A stretch of DNA of 64,000 bases from Pantoea sp. Ap-967 (lineage in GTDB: Bacteria > Pseudomonadota > Gammaproteobacteria > Pseudomonadales > Pseudomonadaceae), in the NCBI RefSeq assembly GCF_011752565.1, contig NZ_VWXK01000003.1, positions 186,001 to 250,000 of the forward strand, written 5' to 3'. Within the stretch, counting starts at the first letter, position 1. Each line of letters starts with the position of its first letter. The notes under the pieces are model-generated. The model was not told the DNA's origin, did not search any database, and worked only from the letters and a program-made list of their open reading frames with translations. Both the position numbers and the translations under genes were made by a program. This document shows, piece by piece, positions 56,051 to 64,000 of the stretch.

Positions 56051-58060
56051 CTATCTGTCCTGGCGCTGCTGCTGGTACACCCAATCGACGATATCGCCTT
56101 CTGGCGTATAGCCATTGACCAGCTCGCGCAGCAACTGCCGAACCCGGCTGAAGTCATCCTCAGCCACCGCCTTGAGCAAGGCGCCCAGGCGCTCGCGCAG
56201 CAGGTCCCAGGCGAGATAGTCCTCGTTGGCGGTCATGATCATCGGATGCAGCGTTGGCGCCACGTCATCGCCGATCAGCAACTCCTCATAAAGCTTCTCG
56301 CCAGGGCGCAGGCCGCTGAACTCGATGGCGATATCGCCATGGGGGTTGTTTGGGCTGCGCACGCTCAGGCCCGACAGGTGGATCATCTTCTCGGCCAGCT
56401 CCACGATCTTCACCGGCTCGCCCATGTCCAGCACGAACACGTCGCCGCCCTGCCCCATGGCCCCGGCCTGCACCACCAGTTGCGCGGCCTCCGGAATGGT
56501 CATGAAGTAGCGGGTGATTTTCGGGTGGGTGACCGTCAACGGCCCGCCGGCCTTGATCTGCTTGTGGAACAGAGGGATCACCGAGCCGGAAGAACCCAGC
56601 ACATTGCCGAAGCGCACCATGGTGAAGCGGGTTTTGTTCACCCGGGATACCTTGGCACTGTCGCCGTACATCACCGGCGCCGCCTCGCGGCTGAGCGCCT
56701 GCAGAATCAGCTCGGACAAACGCTTGGTACTGCCCATCACGTTGGTGGGGCGCACGGCCTTGTCGGTGGAAATGAGCACGAAGTTCGCCACCCCCGACTG
56801 CAAGGCCGCCTGGGCCGTGCACAGGGTGCCGAAAACATTGTTGAGAATGCCTTCGGCCATGTTGTGCTCGACCATTGGCACATGCTTGTAGGCAGCGGCG
56901 TGGTAGACCGTATCGACCCGCCAGGTGCCCATGATGTCGGCCAAATGCTGCTGGTTACGCACCGAACCCAGGATCGGCAACAGGCGCACCTGCAGCGACT
57001 CGCGGGCAATACGCTGTTCCAGCTCGCTGAGGATGTTGTACAAGTTGAACTCACTGTGGTCGAACAGCAGCAGCGTTCTGGGCTGCGAGCCGATGATCTG
57101 CCGGCACAGTTCAGAGCCGATCGAGCCACCAGCGCCGGTGACCAGCACCGTTTGCTTCTTGATGCAGCGTTCGAGCAGTTCCTCCTGGGCCGGCACCGGG
57201 TCGCGCCCCAGCAGGTCGGCGATGTCGACATCCTGGATGTCATCGACCTTCACCCGGCCGCTGGCAAGGTCGGCGAAGGCCGGCACGCTGCGCACGTGCA
57301 GCGGGAACGGTTCGAGGAACGCGAGGATTTCCTTGCGCCGCGAGCGCGAGGCGCGTGGCAGGGCCAGCAGGATCTCCTGGGCACCGCTTTCCTTGATCAT
57401 CTGCTGCAGGTGCTTGGGCTTGTACACCTGCAGCCCGGAAATAACCCGGTTGGCCAGGTCGCCGTCATCGTCGATGAACGCCACCGGGCGCATCACCCGG
57501 CCCATGCGCAGGGCCGCCAGCAGCTGGTTGCCAGCAGTACCGGCGCCATAGATGGCGACCTTGATCTGGCCATCGTCGCGGTTGGCGAAGGGAATCTGAT
57601 GGTTGCCGGTGAACCAGTCACCGAGGAAATACTGGCGCATGACCAGGCGCAAGCCACCGATGATCACCAGGCTCAGCCACCAATAGTTGAAGATGATCGA
57701 GCGCGGCACGACTTCCTTGTGGTTGCTGTACCAGTACACCACCACCGCCAGGATCAACGCCGACAGGGTCACCGCCTTGATGATGGTGACCAGGGCGTCG
57801 TTGCCGAAATAGCGCATCACCGCCCGATACATGCCGAAGCGGATGAACAGCGGCACCGCCACGGTGGGCGCAGCCAGGAACAGCCAGGTGTGCTCCAGGA
57901 TCGGGTTGTACATCTCGTCGATGCCCAGGCGCACGATGAACGACAGCCACAGGGCGAGCCAGATCAGCAGCACGTCGGTGCACACCTGGATCAGGCGTTT
58001 TTGCCGCCGTGACAGGTTCACCAGGAACTGGCGCACGCTGTCGTTGTTTGCCTCGCTCAT
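56051..58060 (-). CDS. wbpM: UDP-sugar 4,6-dehydratase WbpM
   Basis: 669 aa, near the 665 aa of P. aeruginosa WbpM. N-terminal part: four membrane helices (about 15-120). C-terminal: an NAD-binding domain with TGAGGSIGSEL (about 310), STDKAVRPTNVMGSTKR holding the Met-Lys pair that replaces the usual Tyr-Lys of SDR dehydratases, and a C-terminal region around RPGEKLYEELL. It makes UDP-4-keto-6-deoxy-GlcNAc for O-antigen N-acetyl-sugars such as FucNAc and QuiNAc. It is last of the minus-strand LPS block. Confidence 0.95.
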   Translation of the reverse strand: MSEANNDSVRQFLVNLSRRQKRLIQVCTDVLLIWLALWLSFIVRLGIDEMYNPILEHTWLFLAAPTVAVPLFIRFGMYRAVMRYFGNDALVTIIKAVTLSALILAVVVYWYSNHKEVVPRSIIFNYWWLSLVIIGGLRLVMRQYFLGDWFTGNHQIPFANRDDGQIKVAIYGAGTAGNQLLAALRMGRVMRPVAFIDDDGDLANRVISGLQVYKPKHLQQMIKESGAQEILLALPRASRSRRKEILAFLEPFPLHVRSVPAFADLASGRVKVDDIQDVDIADLLGRDPVPAQEELLERCIKKQTVLVTGAGGSIGSELCRQIIGSQPRTLLLFDHSEFNLYNILSELEQRIARESLQVRLLPILGSVRNQQHLADIMGTWRVDTVYHAAAYKHVPMVEHNMAEGILNNVFGTLCTAQAALQSGVANFVLISTDKAVRPTNVMGSTKRLSELILQALSREAAPVMYGDSAKVSRVNKTRFTMVRFGNVLGSSGSVIPLFHKQIKAGGPLTVTHPKITRYFMTIPEAAQLVVQAGAMGQGGDVFVLDMGEPVKIVELAEKMIHLSGLSVRSPNNPHGDIAIEFSGLRPGEKLYEELLIGDDVAPTLHPMIMTANEDYLAWDLLRERLGALLKAVAEDDFSRVRQLLRELVNGYTPEGDIVDWVYQQQRQDR

Positions 58061-58102
58061 CCGGCCCTCCTCAAGGTGCCATGCCCGCTAGCCGTGATCA
58101 TG

Positions 58103-59107
58103 TTACTCGCGCTTCCCAGCATGGTATTTGACCGCCAGCAGTATAAGAGGCACATAGGCCACCAGGGTTCCCGTTGCCCCGTCGAGCTGGAACGCTACCA
58201 CGACCAACGCTACCGGCAGCAACCAGCCCAGGTTGATTGCCGCCACCGCCAGGCTGACCGGCCGATGGCTGCCGTGCTGGCGCGAGGCATACTGGTAGGC
58301 ATGGCTGCGGTGCGCCTCGTAGACGCGCTCACCGCGCAGCAAGCGGCGCCCGAGGGTGAACGTGGCATCCACCACGAACACACCCAAAAGTATTAACCAT
58401 CCCCAGAATAATAGCGGATTTATCCAGGCTGCCTGCAACGCCAGCAAACCCAGCACGATGCCGAGGAAACCGCTGCCGGCGTCCCCCATGAAAATGCGCG
58501 CTGGCGGGAAGTTCCAGAACAGGAAGCCGGCCACCGTGGCCGCCAACAACAGCGGCAGCCATAGCGCCTCGGGGTGGCCCACCAGCGCGTACAACAGGCA
58601 GCCGCCCAGGCACACGCAGATGGCCTCGATGCTGGCGATGCCGTCGATGCCGTCCATGAAGTTGTACAGGTTGAGCAGCCACACCAGGTACAGCGCACCG
58701 AGCACCGCGCCCAGCCAGGCGCTGTGAAGCTCCCAGCCGAACACCAGCAACGGCGGCAGGCCGCCCAGCCAGGCAAGCCCCCAGCCAGCGGCCAGGAAGT
58801 GCCCGAGCAGGCGCCAGCGCGCAGCGATATGGCCGTGGTCGTCCATGAACCCGATCACCGCCACCAGCCCGCCGGCACCCAGCAGGCCGGCCAGCAGCGA
58901 CGGCGCAAGCAGACCGTTCCAGCCCAGGGCCAGTGCCGCCAGCATGAACGTGATGACGAACGACAGGCCGCCACCGCGCGGGGTCGGCAGGCTGTGCGAG
59001 CTGCGGGCGTTGGGGATGTCCAGCAGGCTGCGGGACAGCGCGTAACGGCGCAGGCCCGCGGTCATTGCCAGGGCGGCGAGGCCTGCGGCCAGCATCAGCC
59101 AGATCAT
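58103..59107 (-). CDS. wbpL: Initiating glycosyltransferase WbpL (undecaprenyl-phosphate GlcNAc/FucNAc-1-P transferase family)
   Basis: 334 aa of the WecA/MraY family, with about 10 helices. The metal-binding and catalytic motif is NLYNFMDGIDG in the cytosolic loop; GFMDDHGHIAARWR and MGDAGSGF are the further conserved loops. It starts both O-antigen and D-rhamnan chains in P. aeruginosa by loading an N-acetyl-sugar phosphate on undecaprenyl phosphate. The start overlaps the stop of the gene before it by 4 bp. Confidence 0.94.
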   Translation of the reverse strand: MIWLMLAAGLAALAMTAGLRRYALSRSLLDIPNARSSHSLPTPRGGGLSFVITFMLAALALGWNGLLAPSLLAGLLGAGGLVAVIGFMDDHGHIAARWRLLGHFLAAGWGLAWLGGLPPLLVFGWELHSAWLGAVLGALYLVWLLNLYNFMDGIDGIASIEAICVCLGGCLLYALVGHPEALWLPLLLAATVAGFLFWNFPPARIFMGDAGSGFLGIVLGLLALQAAWINPLLFWGWLILLGVFVVDATFTLGRRLLRGERVYEAHRSHAYQYASRQHGSHRPVSLAVAAINLGWLLPVALVVVAFQLDGATGTLVAYVPLILLAVKYHAGKRE

Positions 59108-60036
59108 CGGGGTTGGGCATCCAGGAAAGCGCGGGCGGTCACGTTGAGTCCTTGTTGCAGCGTGTAGGGAGGTGCCCAGCCCAGCAGTTGCCGGTTCTTG
59201 GCGATGTCGACTTGCAGCGAGCCTAGCAGGCGTTGCGCCAGGTCGCCGCGCCCAAGCACCCGCGCCGCCGTGTACAGCAACACGGGTGGCACTGGCAGCA
59301 GGCGCGCCGGGCGCCCCAGCGCCTGGCCGAGGGCGCGCAGCAGTTCGCTGAGGGTGACGTCCTGGCCGTCGCTGGCCAGAAACACCTGGTTGGCCGCTTG
59401 CGGGTGATCGAGGCAGGTCATTACCAGGTCGACGAGGTTTTCCACGAACACCAGGCTGCGGCGGTTGCGCAGTGCGCCCAGCGGCAACGGCACGCCACGC
59501 TGCACCCAGCGCAGCATGCTGAGGAAGTTGGCCTTCACCCCTGGCCCGTAGACCAGCACCGGGCGCACCACCACCACCTCCATGCCGGTAGCCGCGGCCA
59601 GTTGCAGCAGGCCCTGCTCGGCCTCGTGCTTGGACACCCCATAGGCGTCCTGGGGCGCGGGCGGGTCATCGGCGCGCAGGGGCTGGCCGGGCTGGCTGAG
59701 TTCGCCATTGACCTTGATCGAGCTTATGAAGATGAAACGGCGCACACCGGCAGCAGCGGCCTGGCGTGCGAGGTTCAGCGTGCCCTCGGTGTTGACCCGG
59801 CGGTGTTCGGCCTGGCTGTCATTGGCATTTTCCTGCATGACATGCACCCGGGCGGCGGCATGGATGACTGCGTCGGCGCCTGCCAGCATCGGGGCCCAGT
59901 CGGTCGCGGCGCCGAGTTCACCGTCACGGCGTGACGGGGCGCGGACGCTGAAGGCGCCGGAGGCGTTCAACTGGCGGCACAGGGCGCTGCCTACGAAACC
60001 GCTGGCGCCGGTGACAAGAATTGTTCGTCTGTCCAT
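59104..60036 (-). CDS. wbpV: UDP-N-acetyl-sugar 4-epimerase/reductase WbpV-like
   Basis: 310-aa extended SDR. NAD loop TGASGFVGSAL (10-20), catalytic Ser in ISSIKVNG, Tyr-Lys in DAYGVSKHEAE. In P. aeruginosa this family member makes UDP-FucNAc or UDP-QuiNAc from WbpM products. It overlaps wbpL by 4 bp (ATGA). The ATG chosen begins MDRRTILVTGAS; upstream in-frame sequence lies in a repeat. A 148-bp gap with a REP module separates it from the glycosyltransferase before it. Confidence 0.9.
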   Translation of the reverse strand: MDRRTILVTGASGFVGSALCRQLNASGAFSVRAPSRRDGELGAATDWAPMLAGADAVIHAAARVHVMQENANDSQAEHRRVNTEGTLNLARQAAAAGVRRFIFISSIKVNGELSQPGQPLRADDPPAPQDAYGVSKHEAEQGLLQLAAATGMEVVVVRPVLVYGPGVKANFLSMLRWVQRGVPLPLGALRNRRSLVFVENLVDLVMTCLDHPQAANQVFLASDGQDVTLSELLRALGQALGRPARLLPVPPVLLYTAARVLGRGDLAQRLLGSLQVDIAKNRQLLGWAPPYTLQQGLNVTARAFLDAQPR

Positions 60037-60079
60037 GAATAGTATTCTTAGCGCTAATCCAAAATCTGGCGCGACCGTT

Positions 60080-60162
60080 GTAGGAGCGGGCTTGCCCGCG
60101 AAACAGGCACCGCGGTGGGTGGCACCGGCTGTGCCGGTGTTCGCGGGCAAGCCCGCTCCCAC
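60080..60162. repeat. REP-A composite module with central hairpin (copy 2)
   Basis: Same parts as at 17149: REP-A arms, CACCGCGGTG and a GGCACCGGCT/GCCGGTG centre. Each arm has lost one C or G (CCCGCGAA and TTCGCGGG), so the arms still pair. Confidence 0.9.
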
Positions 60163-60184
60163 AGTATTCAACCGCGCTTGTCCC

Positions 60185-61294
60185 TTACAGCAGGCTTCGG
60201 TACAAATCGGCATAGGCCGCGGCCATGGCCGGGGCGGTGAACACCTGCTCGTAGCGCTCCAGGGCCTTGGCGCCCATGGCCTGGGCCATGGCCGGGTCAT
60301 CCCACAGGCGCTGCATGGCCCGGGCCAGTGCCGGGGCGTCGCGCGGCGGTATTACCAGGCCGGTTTGGTCGGCCAGGTTGATGAAAGTCGTGCCCGAGCC
60401 CATTTCGCAGGAAATCAACGGCTTGCCGTACATCGCCGCTTCCAGCAAGGAAATACCGAAGGATTCCGAACGCAGGTGCGAGGGGAACACGAAGCCGTAG
60501 CACAGTTCGAGCAACGCGGCCTTGTCTTCGTCCGGCAAGCCGCCCAGGAAATGCACATTGCCCAGGCCAAGGTCGGCTGCCTGTTGCTTCAACTCTGCCT
60601 CAAGGAAACCGCCGCCCATGACCACCACCGGCAACCCGTTGAGCTTGGCCGCCTGCAGCAGGTAGTCCAGGCCTTTGTAGTAACGCAGTGCCCCCACGAA
60701 CAGGAAGAACCGCTCACCCAGCCGCTCGCGCCAGTAGGCCAGCTTGCTGGCTGACGCCTGCGGATAGGTGGCCCGGTCCAGCCCATAGGGAATGATCGAG
60801 ACTTTGTCCTTGAAGCGCGTCAACACCGGGCTGTGGGCCGCGTAGTTGGGCGAGGATGCCACCACCCGGTCGACGCTTGCGAAAAACCGGTGCATCAGCG
60901 GCTGGTAGAGCTTGAGCAGCCACTTTTGCTTGATGATGTCCGAATGGTAGCTGACCACGGTCGGCTTGTTCAGGCGGGCCAGGAAGTGCACCAGGTCCAT
61001 GTAGGGCCAGGGGAAGTGGTAATGCACGATGTCGGCCTGGCGGGCCAGCTCGGTGAAATCCTTCAGCGCCGACACGGAAAAACCGGTGGAGGCCAGGTGC
61101 AGATCGAGCTTGGCACGGTGCGTGAGGTGGTTCGCCACTGGCTCGTTGCGCGCCGCGCCGCGGTCGCTGAGGTAAAGCACTTCGGGCTCGATACCGTGGG
61201 TGCGGGTGCCTTCGGCGATCTGGAAGATGACCTGCTCGATGCCGCCCATGGAGTCGGGGTAATAGGTTTTGAAAAAGTGCAGTACCTTGATCAT
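60185..61294 (-). CDS. wbpZ: Family 4 glycosyltransferase WbpZ-like
   Basis: 369-aa GT-B retaining glycosyltransferase. An N-terminal MGGIEQVIFQIAEG motif near 16 and the C-terminal donor domain with ESFGISLLEAAMYGKP (E(x7)E) are GT4 features. In P. aeruginosa WbpZ adds the first D-rhamnose of the A-band rhamnan. It overlaps the gene upstream by 4 bp (ATGA). Confidence 0.88.
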   Translation of the reverse strand: MIKVLHFFKTYYPDSMGGIEQVIFQIAEGTRTHGIEPEVLYLSDRGAARNEPVANHLTHRAKLDLHLASTGFSVSALKDFTELARQADIVHYHFPWPYMDLVHFLARLNKPTVVSYHSDIIKQKWLLKLYQPLMHRFFASVDRVVASSPNYAAHSPVLTRFKDKVSIIPYGLDRATYPQASASKLAYWRERLGERFFLFVGALRYYKGLDYLLQAAKLNGLPVVVMGGGFLEAELKQQAADLGLGNVHFLGGLPDEDKAALLELCYGFVFPSHLRSESFGISLLEAAMYGKPLISCEMGSGTTFINLADQTGLVIPPRDAPALARAMQRLWDDPAMAQAMGAKALERYEQVFTAPAMAAAYADLYRSLL

Positions 61295-62436
61295 CGTCCC
61301 TCGCTGACCTTGCGGTAGACCTCGATGGTGGCCTGGGCACAACGCTCCCAGGAGAACCCGGCGGCATGCTGCAAGCCCTGCTGCACGGCCGACTGGCGCC
61401 AGGCTTCGTCCTCGAGCCCTTGCTGCAACAGGGCGCTCAGGCCATCGACGTCGTCCGGCGCGCACATCAGTGCGGCCTGCCCTGCCACTTCTGGCAACGA
61501 GGAGCTGTTGGAGCACACCACCGGCACGCCCGAACTCATGGCTTCGAGCACCGGCAGGCCGAAGCCTTCGTAGTGCGAGGGGAAGGTGAACAAGCGCGCG
61601 CCGGCGTACAGCAGCGGCAGCTCTTCACTGGCGGCAAAGCCCAGGTAGCGGGCCCAACCTTGTTGCTGCGCCTGGGCGATGCGTTGGTGAATGGCCTCGC
61701 TGCGCCAACCGTGGTAGCCGGTGAGGATCAGGGGCCAGCGCTGGCGCAGCGCCAATGGCAGCTTGCCGTAGGCATCCAGCAGGGTTTCCAGGTTCTTGCG
61801 CGGCTCGATGGTGCCGACATACAAGCTGTAGCCACCCGGCACCAGGCCATGGCGGGCCAGCGTTTCACGCAGGGCCTCGGCGCTGCGCGGGTAGAATTCC
61901 GGCGAGCTGGCCAGGGGCACTGCATGGATGCGTTCGATGGGCCAGGCGAAGTAATCGGCCAGCTCCTGGCGGGTGTAGTGCGAATCGGTGATCAGCGCGT
62001 CTGCACGTGCCAGCGTCTGCTTGAGTTCCTTCTGCAGGTAGCGGGCAATCTGCGGGGCCTGGCAGTGCGCCCAGGTAAAGGGCGACAAGTCATGAAACGT
62101 TGCCACGCTGCGCCCTGCGAACGGCGGCAGGTAGTAATTGGGGCTGTGGTAGAGGTGGTCCTCATGCCCTTTCAGCGCACGCTTGCGCAGGTAAGGCATC
62201 AGCCGCCGGTAGGCCTCCACGGCCAGGCCATTCTTTTGCACCAGGCGCTTGAGCCCGTGCACCGCATCGGACTGCTCAGCCGCCTGGGGCAAGGCCGGCA
62301 GGAAGCGCCGCCCGGCAAAGAACTCAAGGTGCGTAATTGCGCTGCTGTTCTGCAGGCGCGTGGCCAGTTCGTAGGTGTAGCGCCCTATGCCGGTCAGCGG
62401 GAAGCGGACCGGCTCGACGGAAAGGATGAGCTTCAT
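61291..62436 (-). CDS. wbpY: Family 4 glycosyltransferase WbpY-like
   Basis: 381-aa GT-B enzyme. GIGRYTYELATRL at the N-terminus, YVGTIEPRKNL and EGFGLPVLEAMSSGVPV (E(x7)E) mark the GT4 family. WbpY adds the alpha-1,3-linked D-rhamnose residues of the A-band primer. Overlaps rmd upstream (4 bp) and wbpZ downstream (4 bp), so all are one message. Confidence 0.88.
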   Translation of the reverse strand: MKLILSVEPVRFPLTGIGRYTYELATRLQNSSAITHLEFFAGRRFLPALPQAAEQSDAVHGLKRLVQKNGLAVEAYRRLMPYLRKRALKGHEDHLYHSPNYYLPPFAGRSVATFHDLSPFTWAHCQAPQIARYLQKELKQTLARADALITDSHYTRQELADYFAWPIERIHAVPLASSPEFYPRSAEALRETLARHGLVPGGYSLYVGTIEPRKNLETLLDAYGKLPLALRQRWPLILTGYHGWRSEAIHQRIAQAQQQGWARYLGFAASEELPLLYAGARLFTFPSHYEGFGLPVLEAMSSGVPVVCSNSSSLPEVAGQAALMCAPDDVDGLSALLQQGLEDEAWRQSAVQQGLQHAAGFSWERCAQATIEVYRKVSEGR

Positions 62437-63328
62437 TTACCCGTAAGCATCCAACCCAGGGTTTCATCCAACGACGGGGTTTGCCAGCCCGGTACCAGCG
62501 CGCGCAGGAGGCTGTTGTCGCCACAGAGGGTTTTGACCTCGTTGGCGCGCACGAACGCTGGGTTGACCTGCACCTCGATAGCATGGCCGGTGATGGCCGA
62601 GCACTTGGCGATTACTTCGCGCAGCGAGTGGGTTTGCCCGGAGCTGACGTTCACCGTCTGCCCCACCGGGCGTGCTTCGATCAGGCCACGGTAGGCCTGC
62701 ACCACGGCGCGCACGTCGCTGAAATCGCGCCATACATCAAGGTTGCCGAGTTCGATGGTGTCGGCCTTGCGCTGGAAGTGCGAGACGATCTTGGGCAGCA
62801 GGAAGTTCTCTGCCTGCCCGACACCGGTGTAGTTGAAGGGGCGCGTGATGACGATTGGCAGGCGGTCGAACCACAGCCGGGCCATGTATTCCATGGCCAG
62901 CTTGCTGACCGCGTAATCGTTGGCCGGTGCGGGCAGCGTCTGCTCGCCCAGCATCCCTTCGGAAACATTGCCATAGACGTTGGCACTGCTGGCGATCAAC
63001 ACACAGTCTGGTGTTTTGCCGCAGGCCGCGATGGCTTCGAGCAGGTTGCGCGTGCCCACCAGGTTCACCTGGTAGAACGCATCGGCGGCGCCGTGCCCGA
63101 CAAAGGCGATGGCAGCCAGATGCACGATGACATCCGGCTGCAGTTCGGCCAGCAATGCACGCAGGCCAGGGCCGTCGGTGAGGTCGACCTGATGGTAGTC
63201 AGGTGCCTGCGACGGCTGGCTGCCAGTCCCTATGACGTGATAACCACGGGCTTGCAACTCGGCTGCCATGTAGTGGCCGGTGAAGCCCTGAATCCCTGTG
63301 ATGAGCGCGCGTTTGCTGGCCATTTGCA

Positions 63329-63329
<1 letters not shown>
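62433..63329 (-). CDS. rmd: GDP-6-deoxy-D-lyxo-4-hexulose reductase (GDP-D-rhamnose synthase)
   Basis: 298-aa extended SDR that reduces the product of Gmd to GDP-D-rhamnose. TGIQGFTGHYM (NAD loop), the Ser in IASSANVYGN and the Tyr-Lys of NDYAVSKLAME are in place. It starts 1 bp into the gmd stop (TGATG), so the two are translationally coupled. Either Met1 or Met3 could be used. Confidence 0.94.

Positions 63330-64000
<671 letters not shown>

Noticed and set aside
56246..58012. 588-codon plus-strand frame opposite wbpM
   Set aside because: His/Gln-rich antisense shadow with no domain; wbpM explains the region.

Overview
The window is ordinary, densely packed, GC-rich gammaproteobacterial chromosome and reads as a member of the Pseudomonas putida group. 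Three things point there: EarP next to an EF-P with Arg32; a D-rhamnan/O-antigen block with gmd-rmd-wbpY-wbpZ-wbpV-wbpL-wbpM gene types; and many intergenic REP hairpins of the GTAGGAGCGGGCTTGCCCCG and GTAGGAGCGAGCGCAGCTCG types. I see no prophage, insertion sequence, CRISPR array, rRNA or recognisable defence system. Both ends cut genes: a sensor kinase on the left and gmd on the right.

Layout. 0-13 kb: hybrid sensor kinase, gpx-msrB oxidative repair, alaA aminotransferase, htpX protease, tpm, a YgiD-type dioxygenase, a DEAD-box helicase with a long leader, a spermidine-synthase-like protein, class II DAHP synthase and a YcaQ-like glycosylase. 13-26 kb: LysR regulators beside transport genes (TauE/SafE, MFS), the ohrR/ohr peroxide pair, earP-efp, two coupled small genes including a Gre-like one, an SDR and a TonB receptor. 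26-36 kb: tRNA-Ser(GGA), a crotonase, a PlsC-like acyltransferase, corA, an amidotransferase, a cytochrome c, an RraB-like protein and an LtaS-like phosphoglycerol transferase. 36-50 kb: an ARD-like protein and MFS pair, aroC, prmB, a cysteine-less isochorismatase-like protein, an Smr protein, folE, a glutaredoxin, a GST, a BenE-type transporter, an SDR and a CurA-like reductase.

The right end is devoted to the cell envelope. At 50.2-54.3 kb lie an LPS-kinase-like gene behind phased AT-rich repeats, a Kdo-8-phosphate synthase, a family 2 glycosyltransferase and an O-antigen ligase/polymerase. pyrF, a small membrane protein and a ComEA-like protein follow. The minus-strand block from gmd to wbpM should make GDP-D-rhamnose (gmd, rmd), load the first sugar on undecaprenyl phosphate (wbpL), supply N-acetylated UDP-sugars (wbpM, wbpV) and build the chain (wbpZ, wbpY); the ligase at 53.1-54.3 kb could move a finished chain to lipid A-core.

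The most noteworthy material is not a new protein system. It is the structured repeat modules (a 113-bp four-hairpin module in four full copies plus one shortened copy, and a second module of about 85 bp with compensatory changes), two operator-like repeat arrays (50.2 kb and 36.3 kb), and two family members that have lost a catalytic residue (ARD-like at 36.8 kb, isochorismatase-like at 43.0 kb).
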